Shown: positions 34,827-43,235, numbered from the stretch's first letter. The stretch is 64,000 bases of DNA from RGIG4097 sp964599875 (GCA_964599875.1 CAZRHE010000005.1:25767-89766); one strand, 5' to 3'. The notes: a model not told the origin generated them from the letters alone. Numbers and translations: made by a program.

Positions 34827-36212
34827 CTAATTTTTGAAAGGCGTTTTCAATTCGACGACAAGGGGTGTTTTTCCAAGTTTGACGCAAGGTATCCCCTTCA
34901 TTTTCGTGCCGTTTACGGATAGAGTTTCAACGCATGAAGGCAAAATCGTGACGTGATGTTTGACCCCGTCGTGTGAAAAATCCAAGTCAATTTTTTCAAA
35001 TTCGGAGGAAATCGACGGTTCGAGAAAAAGATTGTCGCCCAGTATCGAAACCCCGAATTTCAGCGTATTTTTCGATGTAAAAGGCGCAAAAGTATTCTTA
35101 AATAATGCGCTTTTTAGAATACTATTTTGATTTTTGCGCGGATTTTTGAAAAACAGCGACGTCATTTCTCTGCTCGATAAGGCACGGCACAGCATGATTA
35201 AATTTCGTTTTTGACGGAAAACGTAAACTGCGCTTTCGGGAGTTTGAATTTTTTTTGCACCGATAGGCGTCGGGACTGCTCTATTCAGATAATTTTCAAT
35301 GGTTAAGGCGTAGACGTATTCGTCGATATTCAGTTTCGTAGATTGACGGCAAAGTTCGGTCATAAACGATATTTTCTCATCCGCCCCGCTCTCTCTGAAT
35401 ACGTCGTAAGAGTGCAAAATTTCAAGCGGACGATAAAATCGATAAAACGAAAACGCGGATAATCTTTCAAGGCTGTCCGCGATTGACGATAAAATTCTGC
35501 GCGTTGAATATGCGACGTCGAAATAAACCGCGTCCGCAGACGGCGTGACTTCTCCTCTAAAACTCGATGAAAAATGCAAAAACACGTTGTTGTCTTTGAG
35601 TATTCGATAAATCTTCGACTTTTCGTATTTTTTCGGATTTTTGGATATCTTCTCCGCTATTTTTCGGATTTTTTCTATCGTCAGCACTCTCGACGCAAGA
35701 AAGCCCGCCTTTTCAAGCAAGACGTATTCGAAAACTTTATCCGCAATTTTGATTTCGTCGAAAGTTACGGTCGAGATTTTGTTGAATGTTTCAAACGCGG
35801 TTGCGATTTTATCTTCGATTATATTAAATTCGCAACTCGATAGTGCGGTTTTTGCGATGATTTCCATTCTTGAAAGGTTTTTGATACATGGTAAATCGCT
35901 GATATCGTCGCAGTTTTTCACACCTTTTGCGTGCTTTTCTACTTGCTTTAATAACTCCGATAAAATTTTCAATTCGTCGCAGTCGGATTTTTCGGCAAGT
36001 TTCCTTGCCTTTTTGATTTTTTTATAAAACGGTTTCACGTCGTAAGTGAGATTTCCGCTTTTCACCGCTTGAAAATCCGCAATCTTTTTCAGTTTGATTA
36101 CGTACTTTTCATCGCTTAAAAGTTTGGAAAACTCCTCTCTCTGCTTGCTTTTACCGATGAGATAGAGCGTGAAAAACGCGAACGTAACTATTCCTGCGAT
36201 TAGATATTCCAT
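34827..36212 (-). CDS. Hypothetical membrane-anchored protein, 461 aa
   Basis: I do not recognise this protein. It has one N-terminal membrane helix (about residues 3-20) followed by Lys-rich helical sequence. A middle region (about 225-300) contains SADAVYFDVAYSTRRI and FYRFYRPLEILHSYDVF. The C-terminal part is beta-rich with DLDFSHDGVKHHVTILPS. The distribution suggests a short anchor with the bulk on one side of the membrane. Ribosome-binding sequence is poor, and GATAAT stands six bases before ATG. It is followed by its own terminator, so it is probably monocistronic. Codon use matches its neighbours. Confidence 0.75.
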   Translation of the reverse strand: MEYLIAGIVTFAFFTLYLIGKSKQREEFSKLLSDEKYVIKLKKIADFQAVKSGNLTYDVKPFYKKIKKARKLAEKSDCDELKILSELLKQVEKHAKGVKNCDDISDLPCIKNLSRMEIIAKTALSSCEFNIIEDKIATAFETFNKISTVTFDEIKIADKVFEYVLLEKAGFLASRVLTIEKIRKIAEKISKNPKKYEKSKIYRILKDNNVFLHFSSSFRGEVTPSADAVYFDVAYSTRRILSSIADSLERLSAFSFYRFYRPLEILHSYDVFRESGADEKISFMTELCRQSTKLNIDEYVYALTIENYLNRAVPTPIGAKKIQTPESAVYVFRQKRNLIMLCRALSSREMTSLFFKNPRKNQNSILKSALFKNTFAPFTSKNTLKFGVSILGDNLFLEPSISSEFEKIDLDFSHDGVKHHVTILPSCVETLSVNGTKMKGIPCVKLGKTPLVVELKTPFKN

Positions 36213-36420
36213 ATCCCGATTATCGCCAAAACCCCGCCGTTTAATAACCGTATGCAGGTATGCTGATATGATTTATAAGGACTTTGTGGTCGTGCAATCA
36301 AAATTGATTTTGACTTTTAATAAACACGGAATGAATTTACAACTATTTTTCGTCGATTTTTGTCGAATAATTGAAACGCATATTGATTCATCGCGTTTAG
36401 TTTAGATTTTCAAATAAGAG

Positions 36421-36447
36421 TAAAAGAAAACGCCCTTTCGAGCGTTT
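36421..36447 (-). terminator. Terminator of RNase P RNA
   Basis: AAACGCTC and GGGCGTTT form a stem capped by GAAA, followed by TTTTCTTTTA on the minus strand, directly after the rnpB 3' end. Confidence 0.85.
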
Positions 36448-36770
36448 GCAAGATTAGTCTGTAAGCCGAGTTCTGTCTTGAACGGTCATCTATCTAGCCT
36501 ATGCGTTGCCGCATAGATCAAGCGACGTGTGGAGCGGACGGGCAGCCCTATATGCTCCGGTCTTGCATCGAGTGGGGTTTACATCGCGCCTCGTCACCGA
36601 TTTGCGGGTGAGCTCTTACCTCGCCTTTCCATCCTTACCCTTGCGGGCGGTATTTTTCTGTTGCACTTTCCTTAAAGTCGCCTTCACAGGTATTTCACCT
36701 GCACTCTTGCCCTATGATGCTCGGACTTTCCTCACGGTATTTCTACCCCGCGACCGTCCGGCTAACTTGC
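36448..36770 (-). ncRNA. rnpB: RNase P RNA
   Basis: This is the catalytic RNA that matures the 5' ends of tRNAs. The minus strand contains the universal block GAGGAAAGTCCGAGC near the 5' end and ACAGAACTCGGCTTACAGAC near the 3' end. The ends GCAAGTTAGCC and GACTAATCTTGC pair as helix P1, which sets the boundaries at about 323 nt. The promoter places +1 at 36770. It lies downstream of recN with its own promoter and terminator. Confidence 0.95.
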
Positions 36771-36776
36771 GAGATT

Positions 36777-36805
36777 ATATTAGCACGAGCGGAAATAAAT
36801 TGCAA
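36777..36805 (-). promoter_or_regulatory. rnpB promoter
   Basis: TTGCAA (36800-36805) and TAATAT (36777-36782) are 17 bp apart. The predicted +1 coincides with the first base of helix P1. Confidence 0.75.
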
Positions 36806-36816
36806 GCGAAAGCGTA

Positions 36817-36843
36817 TAAAAAACGAACCCTTTCGAGTTCGTT
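36817..36843 (-). terminator. Terminator after recN
   Basis: AACGAACTC and GGGTTCGTT form a 9-bp stem with a GAAA tetraloop and a run of six T residues on the minus strand. Confidence 0.9.
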
Positions 36844-36867
36844 TCCGAATATCTAACGCGGCGTAGA

Positions 36868-38565
36868 TTATTTTGTTTGGATGGATTTTTTGTATTCTTC
36901 CGCCCAATTCTTCATTTCTTTCGCATGCGGGATTGCGTGGACGGAATAATCTTTTCCGCCGAGTAATCTTGCGATTTCGCCAATATTGTCGTCGAGCAAA
37001 TCGAGATGCGTGTTGGTTTTGCCGTTTTCGGTGGATTTTGCGATGAGATAATGACTGTCCGCCATAGACGCAAGCGCGGGCATATGCGTGACCGCAATAA
37101 CTTGACGCGTGCGGGATATATTGCACATTTTCTCTGCGACGACTGCGGATATATTTCCAGAAATGCCGGTGTCGATTTCGTCGAAAATCATCGTGCCTAT
37201 TTCGTCGACGTCCGCAATAATGTTTTTAAGTGCGAGCATAAATCTCGACATTTCGCCGCCCGAAATGATTTTTGCAAGGGGTTTAAGCGGCTCGCCGGGG
37301 TTTGGTGAAATCATGAATTCTACCGTATCAGCACCCGACGCGGTGATTTTGTCGGGATTTTCGGTTGAAGATATATCGACTTTGAAAGTGCTTCCGCCCA
37401 TTCCCAAGTCGCCGAGTTCTTTCAAAATTTTCTTTTCGAGAGAATTTGCGATTTTCCCTCTGATTTCAGTGAGTGCACGTGCCTCCGATAGCAATTTTTT
37501 CGCGGTTTTTTCTATATCGATTTCGAGTTGTTCCACTCTTTCCGCGCAGTTTACGAGCATATCGTATTCTTCTTTCGCGCTCTCGTAAAATTCGTTAAGG
37601 CTAATATAACTTCCGCCGTATTTTCTTTGTATTCCGCGAACGACTTCCAGTCTTGATTCGATTTCGTCTGCGCCGTAGCGGTCGAAATCGAGTTCGTTAA
37701 GAAAATCTTTGACGGTTTCCGCTACGTCGATAATTTCCTCTCTTGCGTCGTAAAGACGCTCGTTAAGTCCCTCGATTCTATTGTCGTAACTCGAAATGAG
37801 GTTGAGAGTTGCGATGGTGGTTTTAAGTGCGCTCGAAACGGCGGTCGATTCGTATCCGTCAAGCAAGTCTTTCGCACTGTTGAGCGCATCCAAAATTTTC
37901 TCGATATTGCGAATGCGTTTTCTTTTTTCAAGGAGTTCGTCTTCTTCCCCTTCTTTGACGTCCGCTTTCTCGATTTCGGCAATCTGATAGGACAAAATAT
38001 CCAATTTTCTTTCTCTATCCGATTGATTTCCGATATTGTCGAGTTCGTTTTTGAGGCTTACGTAGCGGGAGTGCAAATCCTTGACTTCATTGCGGATTTC
38101 GCTCACTTCACTTCCGCCTAAATTGTCGAGAAGACCGAGATGATTAGCAGGATTAAGCAAAGACTGGTGTTCGTGTTGACCGTGAATGTCTACGAGCAAA
38201 TCCGTGAGCCCGCGAAGAGTTGCAAGAGTTGAAATGCGCCCGTTGATTCTACATTCGTTTTTGCCGTCGACGGTCATTTTCCTGCGAAGTATAAGAATTT
38301 CTTCTCTGTCTATGCCGTTATCGTCGAGATAGTTTTTTACCTCGTCCGTTTCGTAATCTTCGAAAACTGCTTCGACGGTCGCAAAATCCGTGCCGTAGCG
38401 AATGAGGGACTTATCCGCCCTATCCCCCAGCACGAAACCGACTGAATCGATAATAATCGATTTACCCGCACCTGTTTCACCGCTCAAAACGTTGAGTTTA
38501 TCGCCAAACTCCACTTCGAGTTTGTCTATGAGCGCGATATTGGCAATAGAAAGACTTTTAATCAT
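36868..38565 (-). CDS. recN: DNA repair protein RecN
   Basis: RecN is an SMC-like ATPase that gathers double-strand break ends. Walker A is GETGAGKSIIID (about residues 30-41), a long coiled-coil region spans roughly 160-380, and the signature ISGGEMSRFMLALK and Walker B MIFDEIDTGIS follow. The 565 aa length is standard. It starts six bases after argR and is probably coupled to it. spoIVB and spo0A, which follow recN in many spore formers, are not here; rnpB follows instead. Confidence 0.96.
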   Translation of the reverse strand: MIKSLSIANIALIDKLEVEFGDKLNVLSGETGAGKSIIIDSVGFVLGDRADKSLIRYGTDFATVEAVFEDYETDEVKNYLDDNGIDREEILILRRKMTVDGKNECRINGRISTLATLRGLTDLLVDIHGQHEHQSLLNPANHLGLLDNLGGSEVSEIRNEVKDLHSRYVSLKNELDNIGNQSDRERKLDILSYQIAEIEKADVKEGEEDELLEKRKRIRNIEKILDALNSAKDLLDGYESTAVSSALKTTIATLNLISSYDNRIEGLNERLYDAREEIIDVAETVKDFLNELDFDRYGADEIESRLEVVRGIQRKYGGSYISLNEFYESAKEEYDMLVNCAERVEQLEIDIEKTAKKLLSEARALTEIRGKIANSLEKKILKELGDLGMGGSTFKVDISSTENPDKITASGADTVEFMISPNPGEPLKPLAKIISGGEMSRFMLALKNIIADVDEIGTMIFDEIDTGISGNISAVVAEKMCNISRTRQVIAVTHMPALASMADSHYLIAKSTENGKTNTHLDLLDDNIGEIARLLGGKDYSVHAIPHAKEMKNWAEEYKKSIQTK

Positions 38566-38571
38566 CGTAGG

Positions 38572-39027
38572 TTATTGAAGGATATTTTCGAGCATATCCG
38601 CAACTTTGGATGCGTGATCCACGTTTTCGACTGCGACGAATATGGTGTTATCGCCCGCTATGACGCCGACGATTTCGTCGTAATCAAGTCTGTCGATGAG
38701 TGCCGCCGCTGCGTTTGCGCTGCCGTCTTCCGTCTTGATGACGATAAGATTGCCCGCTATGCGAATGGACAAAACGGTGTTTCTGAAAATCTTGATATAT
38801 TTATCCGAAGAACTGGGTTCTTTGGGTTGTTGTGCGACGTATTTATAATGTCTGCCGTCAGACGTTAGAACTTTGATTATGCCCATATCCTTGATATCGC
38901 GGCTGACCGTTGCTTGAGTCACATTGAAACCGTCGTCGCGAAGGCGTTTGACGAGTTCTTCTTGAGTATCGACGTCGTTTTTCGCGATGATTTCAAGGAT
39001 TTTAAGTTGTCTTGTTGCTCTTGCCAT
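38572..39027 (-). CDS. argR: Arginine repressor ArgR/AhrC
   Basis: ArgR is a hexameric arginine-responsive regulator. The N-terminal winged helix has TQATVSRDIKDMGIIKV, and the C-terminal arginine-binding domain has GVIAGDNTIFVAVEN. ATG 39027 (151 aa) is preceded by GGGAGGG; an upstream in-frame start has no family match. No arginine biosynthesis genes are in the window. The nadK-argR-recN order is conserved in Clostridia. Confidence 0.95.
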   Translation of the reverse strand: MARATRQLKILEIIAKNDVDTQEELVKRLRDDGFNVTQATVSRDIKDMGIIKVLTSDGRHYKYVAQQPKEPSSSDKYIKIFRNTVLSIRIAGNLIVIKTEDGSANAAAALIDRLDYDEIVGVIAGDNTIFVAVENVDHASKVADMLENILQ

Positions 39028-39044
39028 ATTTTCCCTCCCGATGG

Positions 39045-39827
39045 TTAGTCGGTGACTCCCCATCTGTTCATTTTTTCGAGTAGTTTTTTATAAAAGTCGT
39101 GGTCGGAATTTTCGATGAAAACCGCCTTATCTTCTCCGAAAGTCAAAGCGATACTCTCGCCGCCTTTTAGTCTTGCGACTTCGTTTCCGTCCGCAACAGC
39201 GACGGCATCGTCGTTTTCGGGAATGATTTCGACGATAGATTTAGGCGACAAAACGAGCGCTCTTGAATGTAAAGAGTGAGGACAAACGGGATTCACCACT
39301 ATTCCTTCGACGTCGGGTGCAAGTACGGGACCGCCTGCGGATAGCGAATATGCGGTCGAGCCCGTCGGCGTAGACACGATAAGTCCGTCCGCATGATACT
39401 TGTCGACGTATTTGCCGTCCGTGTAGAGCGTCATGTTGACGGGGCGATATCCTGCGCTCCTTACGGTGAAATCGTTGAGTGCGGAAAATTCTTTATCTCC
39501 GACTTTGCCTTTTAAAATTCCCCTTTCTTTCGTCGGTGCGGATTGCAACGCTTTTGCGATTTCGTCGACGGATGAATTTGCCTCGAATTCCGCAAGAAAA
39601 CCAACGTTGCCGAGATTTATTCCGAGTATTTTGCAAGGAGAATTGACCCCCGCGTAAAGCATCGTGCCGTCCCCGCCGAAAACGAGATAAGCATCCGCGA
39701 CTACGGACTTGTCTATGCGCTCGGTTTCGAATACGTCAAAGCCGTGAAGGTTTTTCAGCCCTTCGATTATTGCAATCCTCGACGGATTGTCTTTGAGAGT
39801 GGGTTTGACGTAAGTTGCGATTTTCAT
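39045..39827 (-). CDS. nadK: NAD kinase
   Basis: NadK phosphorylates NAD to NADP. The diagnostic motifs are FGGDGTMLYA, GINLGNVGFLAEF and TPTGSTAYSLSAGGP. The 260 aa form starting MKIATYVKP is preceded by AAAGGG and lies downstream of the mapped promoter; a longer frame would include promoter sequence. First gene of nadK-argR-recN. Confidence 0.95.
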   Translation of the reverse strand: MKIATYVKPTLKDNPSRIAIIEGLKNLHGFDVFETERIDKSVVADAYLVFGGDGTMLYAGVNSPCKILGINLGNVGFLAEFEANSSVDEIAKALQSAPTKERGILKGKVGDKEFSALNDFTVRSAGYRPVNMTLYTDGKYVDKYHADGLIVSTPTGSTAYSLSAGGPVLAPDVEGIVVNPVCPHSLHSRALVLSPKSIVEIIPENDDAVAVADGNEVARLKGGESIALTFGEDKAVFIENSDHDFYKKLLEKMNRWGVTD

Positions 39828-39836
39828 ATAAGCCCT

Positions 39837-39889
39837 TTCACTATATACATAGTGAATGTGATTATACATTATTTTATCCGTTTATACAA
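39837..39889 (-). promoter_or_regulatory. nadK-argR-recN promoter with an operator-like inverted repeat at +1
   Basis: TTGTAT (39884-39889), 17 bp and TATAAT (39861-39866) predict +1 at 39854. A perfect 8-bp inverted repeat, TTCACTAT and ATAGTGAA spaced by four bases (39837-39856), covers +1. This is a typical repressor position. It does not match a LexA box (GAACN4GTTC). Confidence 0.7.
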
Positions 39890-39941
39890 GTCGTTTTGCA
39901 TAAAATTTTGAATAAAATTTGCAAAAATTATTGAGCGGATA

Positions 39942-39970
39942 TTGAAAGTCGAAAAATCCTTTGTTATAAT
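39942..39970 (+). promoter_or_regulatory. GH30 gene promoter
   Basis: TTGAAA (39942-39947), 17 bp and TATAAT (39965-39970) predict +1 near 39977. The ATG at 39942 is therefore part of the promoter, not the start codon. It is divergent from the nadK promoter. Confidence 0.78.
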
Positions 39971-39998
39971 GGATAAAAATAGAATTAGGGGGACGGAT

Positions 39999-41519
39999 AT
40001 GAAGAAAAAAGCAGGTTTGTCTATTGTAGCAACGTTGCTTACCGTGGCGTTTTTGACGGGATTAGGATTTGCGATTGCGTACGGGGTTATAACAAACTCC
40101 CCTACGGTCGATTTCGACGAAAGCGTAACTTATCAAACTTTTAACGGTTTCGGCACTTCTTCCGCGTGGAATTTCCGCGTACTCGGTGAAGATTTCCCCG
40201 AAGACATCCAAAATCAAGTTATATCTCTTCTCTACGGCGACGAGGGACTCGATCTGGATATTTTCCGCTATAATCTCGGCGACGGCTCTATCGAACTTGA
40301 AAATTGCACTTATGATGAAGATAGAAAAACCGAAAGTTTCTTCGATGCGTCGAAATACGAGGACGACTCCTCTTTTTCAAATCCTGACAACTACGACTTT
40401 TCAAAAGACGACGCATACGTTAGTATGATGCTGAAAGCGTTTGAAATCGGGGATATTTCGAAACTCGTCATATTTGCAAACTCTCCTCACTACTTGCTCA
40501 CGAAAAGCGGAATGACGCACGGCGCACGCGCACTCGAAAACAACCTCTCGGAGAGTGAATACGAGGCGTTTGCTGACTACTATTTGATTTGTTCGTACTA
40601 TATCAAGGAATTACTGGATAAAAACGGTTATAACGGCGTTAGAATCTACCTAAGCCCCGTCAACGAGCCCCAATGGGATTGGGGGGGGGTGGCTTCCATC
40701 CAGCACGGATGTCACTTCGGATATGTCGAACTTGCTAAATTTTACGACGTATTTTATAAGAAAATAACCGCGTTCAATGCGGAATACGGAACGAATTTCG
40801 TTATGGATATTTTCGAATGCGGTTGTTACGATTTGAATAACGAAAACGCACTAGTAGAAGAATATTTGAACGAGTTTGCAAAATACGACTACTTCGACGA
40901 GATTAAAGAATTGTCCGTGCACTCGTACGGCGCAGACGATTCCATAAAAATCAGAAACCGTTTTCAAAAGTATTTAAATAATAACGGCATAGATAAGAAA
41001 ATCAATATGTCGGAATATTGCGTTATGCAATGGGGCGTCGATGAGTCCGTCGATATGGGACTATATTCGAGTAAGGTATTGATGAGAGATTTAATCTACA
41101 ACAATACGACCGAATGGTCTTGGTGGCTTGGTCTTGCATACGGCGATTACGAGGACGGACTCGTCTATCTCGATAAGGAAACGAATGAAATTAATTTAAC
41201 TTATCGCTACTATACGTACAAAAACGTGATGAGTTACGTAGACGTCGGCGACGTCAGAGTAAAAGCAAAACTAAATGATTCTTTCGATTGGAGCAAACTC
41301 GACGTCGTCGCTTTCAAAAAGCCCGACGGCAGACTTGTTATCGTAGTTCTAAATAGTTCGAATAAGGATAAGACGGTATCGTTTTCCAATCTTAAAGGAT
41401 ATTCGCAGGTCAAAACGATTACGACCTCTGAAAAAGGGAAACTCGTAGAGGCTGAAGAATCCTTCTCTAAAAAACTAAATTCGCCCGCAAAAAGCATAAA
41501 GACTTTCGTTTTATCCTGA
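39999..41519 (+). CDS. Membrane-anchored GH30-family glycosidase
   Basis: This is probably a secreted, anchored endo-acting glycosidase (beta-1,6-galactanase or related; substrate uncertain). ATG 39999 follows AGGGGGA and lies downstream of +1, giving 506 aa. Residues 5-30 form a signal anchor with no lipobox. GH30 marks are QTFNGFGTSSAWNF, the acid/base Glu223 in SPVNEPQWDW and the nucleophile Glu339 in MSEYCVMQWG, followed by a beta-sandwich tail. A G9 tract (40681-40689) directly follows the acid/base motif. It is isolated among minus-strand housekeeping genes, so it may be acquired. Confidence 0.88.
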   Translation: MKKKAGLSIVATLLTVAFLTGLGFAIAYGVITNSPTVDFDESVTYQTFNGFGTSSAWNFRVLGEDFPEDIQNQVISLLYGDEGLDLDIFRYNLGDGSIELENCTYDEDRKTESFFDASKYEDDSSFSNPDNYDFSKDDAYVSMMLKAFEIGDISKLVIFANSPHYLLTKSGMTHGARALENNLSESEYEAFADYYLICSYYIKELLDKNGYNGVRIYLSPVNEPQWDWGGVASIQHGCHFGYVELAKFYDVFYKKITAFNAEYGTNFVMDIFECGCYDLNNENALVEEYLNEFAKYDYFDEIKELSVHSYGADDSIKIRNRFQKYLNNNGIDKKINMSEYCVMQWGVDESVDMGLYSSKVLMRDLIYNNTTEWSWWLGLAYGDYEDGLVYLDKETNEINLTYRYYTYKNVMSYVDVGDVRVKAKLNDSFDWSKLDVVAFKKPDGRLVIVVLNSSNKDKTVSFSNLKGYSQVKTITTSEKGKLVEAEESFSKKLNSPAKSIKTFVLS

Positions 41520-41542
41520 CGGCGGAAAACTAATATAAAATT

Positions 41543-41570
41543 GAGTGTGCTACATAATTAAACAAGCACT
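41543..41570 (+). repeat. Hairpin repeat AGTGTGCT/AGCACT after the GH30 gene
   Basis: GAGTGTGCTA and CAAGCACT form a stem with one bulged T. The same arms, with a shorter loop, occur near 63939-63956. No T-tract follows. Confidence 0.4.
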
Positions 41571-41617
41571 TCTCTATCCGCATTTGACGATAAGCGAAAG
41601 ATAACGCGCGATTATCC

Positions 41618-41646
41618 TTGACATTTTCGGGACGGAAAAATATAAT
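41618..41646 (+). promoter_or_regulatory. Full-consensus SigA promoter of the 38-aa ORF
   Basis: TTGACA (41618-41623), 17 bp and TATAAT (41641-41646) match both consensus hexamers exactly. The expected +1 (41653) is the A of the following ATG. Confidence 0.85.
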
Positions 41647-41652
41647 CGAGAT

Positions 41653-41769
41653 ATGATAAGTTTGATATGTGCATCTGAATTTGCGATAAAAATCGTATCC
41701 GGGATTGCGGGACTCATTCTCGCGGTCGTGATTTTGACGTTATTCATCGTCAAAACGAAAAAATCTTAA
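41653..41769 (+). CDS. Small single-pass membrane protein, 38 aa, predicted leaderless
   Basis: The ORF encodes a 38 aa protein beginning MISLICASEFAIKIVSG, with a hydrophobic helix at about residues 12-33 and a basic end KTKKS. I recognise no family. It is flanked by a perfect-consensus promoter and a strong terminator, so it is a complete monocistronic unit of about 165 bp. There is no Shine-Dalgarno sequence, and +1 coincides with ATG. The size and layout resemble type I toxins or small stress-membrane proteins, but no antisense RNA promoter is obvious. Its translation is inferred. Confidence 0.68.
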   Translation: MISLICASEFAIKIVSGIAGLILAVVILTLFIVKTKKS

Positions 41770-41792
41770 TTTGAAAAAGTTACGATATCGAG

Positions 41793-41816
41793 CCGTCGCA
41801 ATTTGCGACGGTTTTT
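41793..41816 (+). terminator. Terminator of the 38-aa ORF
   Basis: CCGTCGCA and TTGCGACGG form an 8-bp stem with a small loop, followed by TTTTTATAT. Confidence 0.9.
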
Positions 41817-41888
41817 ATATATCGAATATTCTCAAATGCAAATTTGTGCATATGAAAAATCATTAACTTTGGGATGAATTGGATTTTT

Positions 41889-42596
41889 CTACGGCTTGAC
41901 CGCATATAAGAGATATTCTTTGTTTTTATTGTCGTAAAAAACAGGCGACGGCGTCACTCCGACTACCCTGAATCCGCAATCGGTTGCATATCCTTTTACA
42001 AGTTCTATCGCTCTCAATCTATCCTTTTCCGATAATACTATGCCCTTTTTGTTCAGAGCGGATTTTCCGAGTTCGAATTGCGGTTTTATGAGTGCAATGC
42101 ACTCCCCGCCGCTTTTCAAAATCGAATATAGGGACGGAAGAATGAGTTTTAAGGATATGAAACTCACGTCCGTGCAAACGAAATCGACCGGGGATGCGCT
42201 CAATTCTCTTGCGTTTGCTTTTAGAAATGTTACGCGTGCGTCGGATAGAATATTTTCGGGAAGCGCGCAATCCGCAACGTCTACCGCAAGTACGCTCTTT
42301 ACGCCGTTACGAAGTAACACGTCGGTAAATCCGCCGTTGCTGCATCCTACGTCCGCCGCGTCTTTTCCCTGTACGTCAACTCCGAATACTTTCAGCCCTT
42401 CTATGAGTTTATACGCGCCTTGCGATGCATAGTTTTCATCCTCGACGATTTTGACGTCCGCCCCGTCCTCTACCGAATACGAGGGTTTCAGTACGGTTTT
42501 TCCGTCAACCGTGACTTTGCCTTTCAGTATGAGATTTTCCGCATAGGTTCTCGATTGTAGATTCATTTTTTCGGACAAATACTTGTCTAAGCGCAT
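41889..42596 (-). CDS. tlyA: TlyA-family rRNA 2'-O-methyltransferase / putative hemolysin
   Basis: TlyA methylates 2'-OH groups in 16S and 23S rRNA. The N-terminal S4 domain begins MRLDKYLSEKMNLQSRTYAENLI, and the FtsJ-like domain has AADVGCSNGGFTDVLL, VDVADCAL and FVCTDVSFISL. The 235 aa length is slightly short. ATG 42596 has AAGGAAG upstream. The preceding gene runs 92 bp into it in another frame. In Clostridia tlyA normally neighbours nadK; here the GH30 and 38-aa genes intervene. Confidence 0.93.
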   Translation of the reverse strand: MRLDKYLSEKMNLQSRTYAENLILKGKVTVDGKTVLKPSYSVEDGADVKIVEDENYASQGAYKLIEGLKVFGVDVQGKDAADVGCSNGGFTDVLLRNGVKSVLAVDVADCALPENILSDARVTFLKANARELSASPVDFVCTDVSFISLKLILPSLYSILKSGGECIALIKPQFELGKSALNKKGIVLSEKDRLRAIELVKGYATDCGFRVVGVTPSPVFYDNKNKEYLLYAVKP

Positions 42597-43194
42597 ATGA
42601 TTTCTTCCTTTGCTCGTGCCGCTGTATACGGACGGATTTTTTTATTTCTCTCTCTTCCTTGTCGAATATCGCAAGTATGCTTGCGACGAATTTCACGAAG
42701 TCTTTTGCGTTTGTTATGGCGGATTCTTTGAGCAGTGCTTTTCCGCCTATTGTTACCGCCGATATGACGGACGATATCCCTATCGTCAGCAGTTTTTGCC
42801 ACCCCGTCGGACATATCTCCGCAAGTTTAAGCACGATTGCGACCGAGCACGACCCCGATATTATCCCGAACGTATCGCCGATGACGTCGTTGCATACGTT
42901 CGACACTTTTTCGTTGTTTTCGACAAGCCGTAAGGCGGTTTTTCCGCCGTATACTCTCCGCTTTGCATCATCCTTGAAGTCGGACGGATTGCAAGATGCG
43001 GTCGCCACTCCTATCCCGTCGAACGCTATGCTTGCAAGAATGAGAAATGATAGTAGCAACAGCGTGACGATAATGCTACTCGTATCCGCGGTTATTTCGC
43101 TCAAAAAACTTATGAGTGCGGATAATGCAAGGGATATCACCGTGATTTTTATTGCCCAAGCGTTGTTTTTGTTTCGTTTATTGCCGCGTGTCAT
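42505..43194 (-). CDS. CNNM/DUF21-like integral membrane protein
   Basis: The N-terminal 160 residues have three or four membrane helices and blocks such as FDGIGVATASCNPSDF, KTALRLVENNEKVSNVCNDVIGD and GIISGSCS. They resemble small CorB-like CNNM-domain proteins of Clostridia (no CBS domain; transport role unproven). The C-terminal 30 residues are read inside tlyA. A shift at the A7 run (42637-42643) would end the protein at 42587 instead, with a short overlap, so the present C-terminus may be an artefact or a real slippage product. TTGTCA/TAATAT predicts a leader of only five bases. Confidence 0.68.
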   Translation of the reverse strand: MTRGNKRNKNNAWAIKITVISLALSALISFLSEITADTSSIIVTLLLLSFLILASIAFDGIGVATASCNPSDFKDDAKRRVYGGKTALRLVENNEKVSNVCNDVIGDTFGIISGSCSVAIVLKLAEICPTGWQKLLTIGISSVISAVTIGGKALLKESAITNAKDFVKFVASILAIFDKEEREIKKSVRIQRHEQRKKSYALRQVFVRKNESTIENLCGKSHTERQSHG

Positions 43195-43205
43195 TCACGA
43201 CAAAT

Positions 43206-43234
43206 ATATTATTTATCGCCTTATATAATGACAA
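43206..43234 (-). promoter_or_regulatory. Promoter between recG and the CNNM-like gene
   Basis: TTGTCA (43229-43234), 17 bp and TAATAT (43206-43211) predict +1 five bases before ATG 43194. This gives a near-leaderless message without a Shine-Dalgarno sequence. Confidence 0.6.
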
Positions 43235-43235
43235 A

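Noticed and set aside
39942..39998. Upstream start of the GH30 gene at 39942
   Set aside because: The codons coincide with the -35 and -10 boxes; ATG 39999 has a good ribosome-binding site and a signal anchor.
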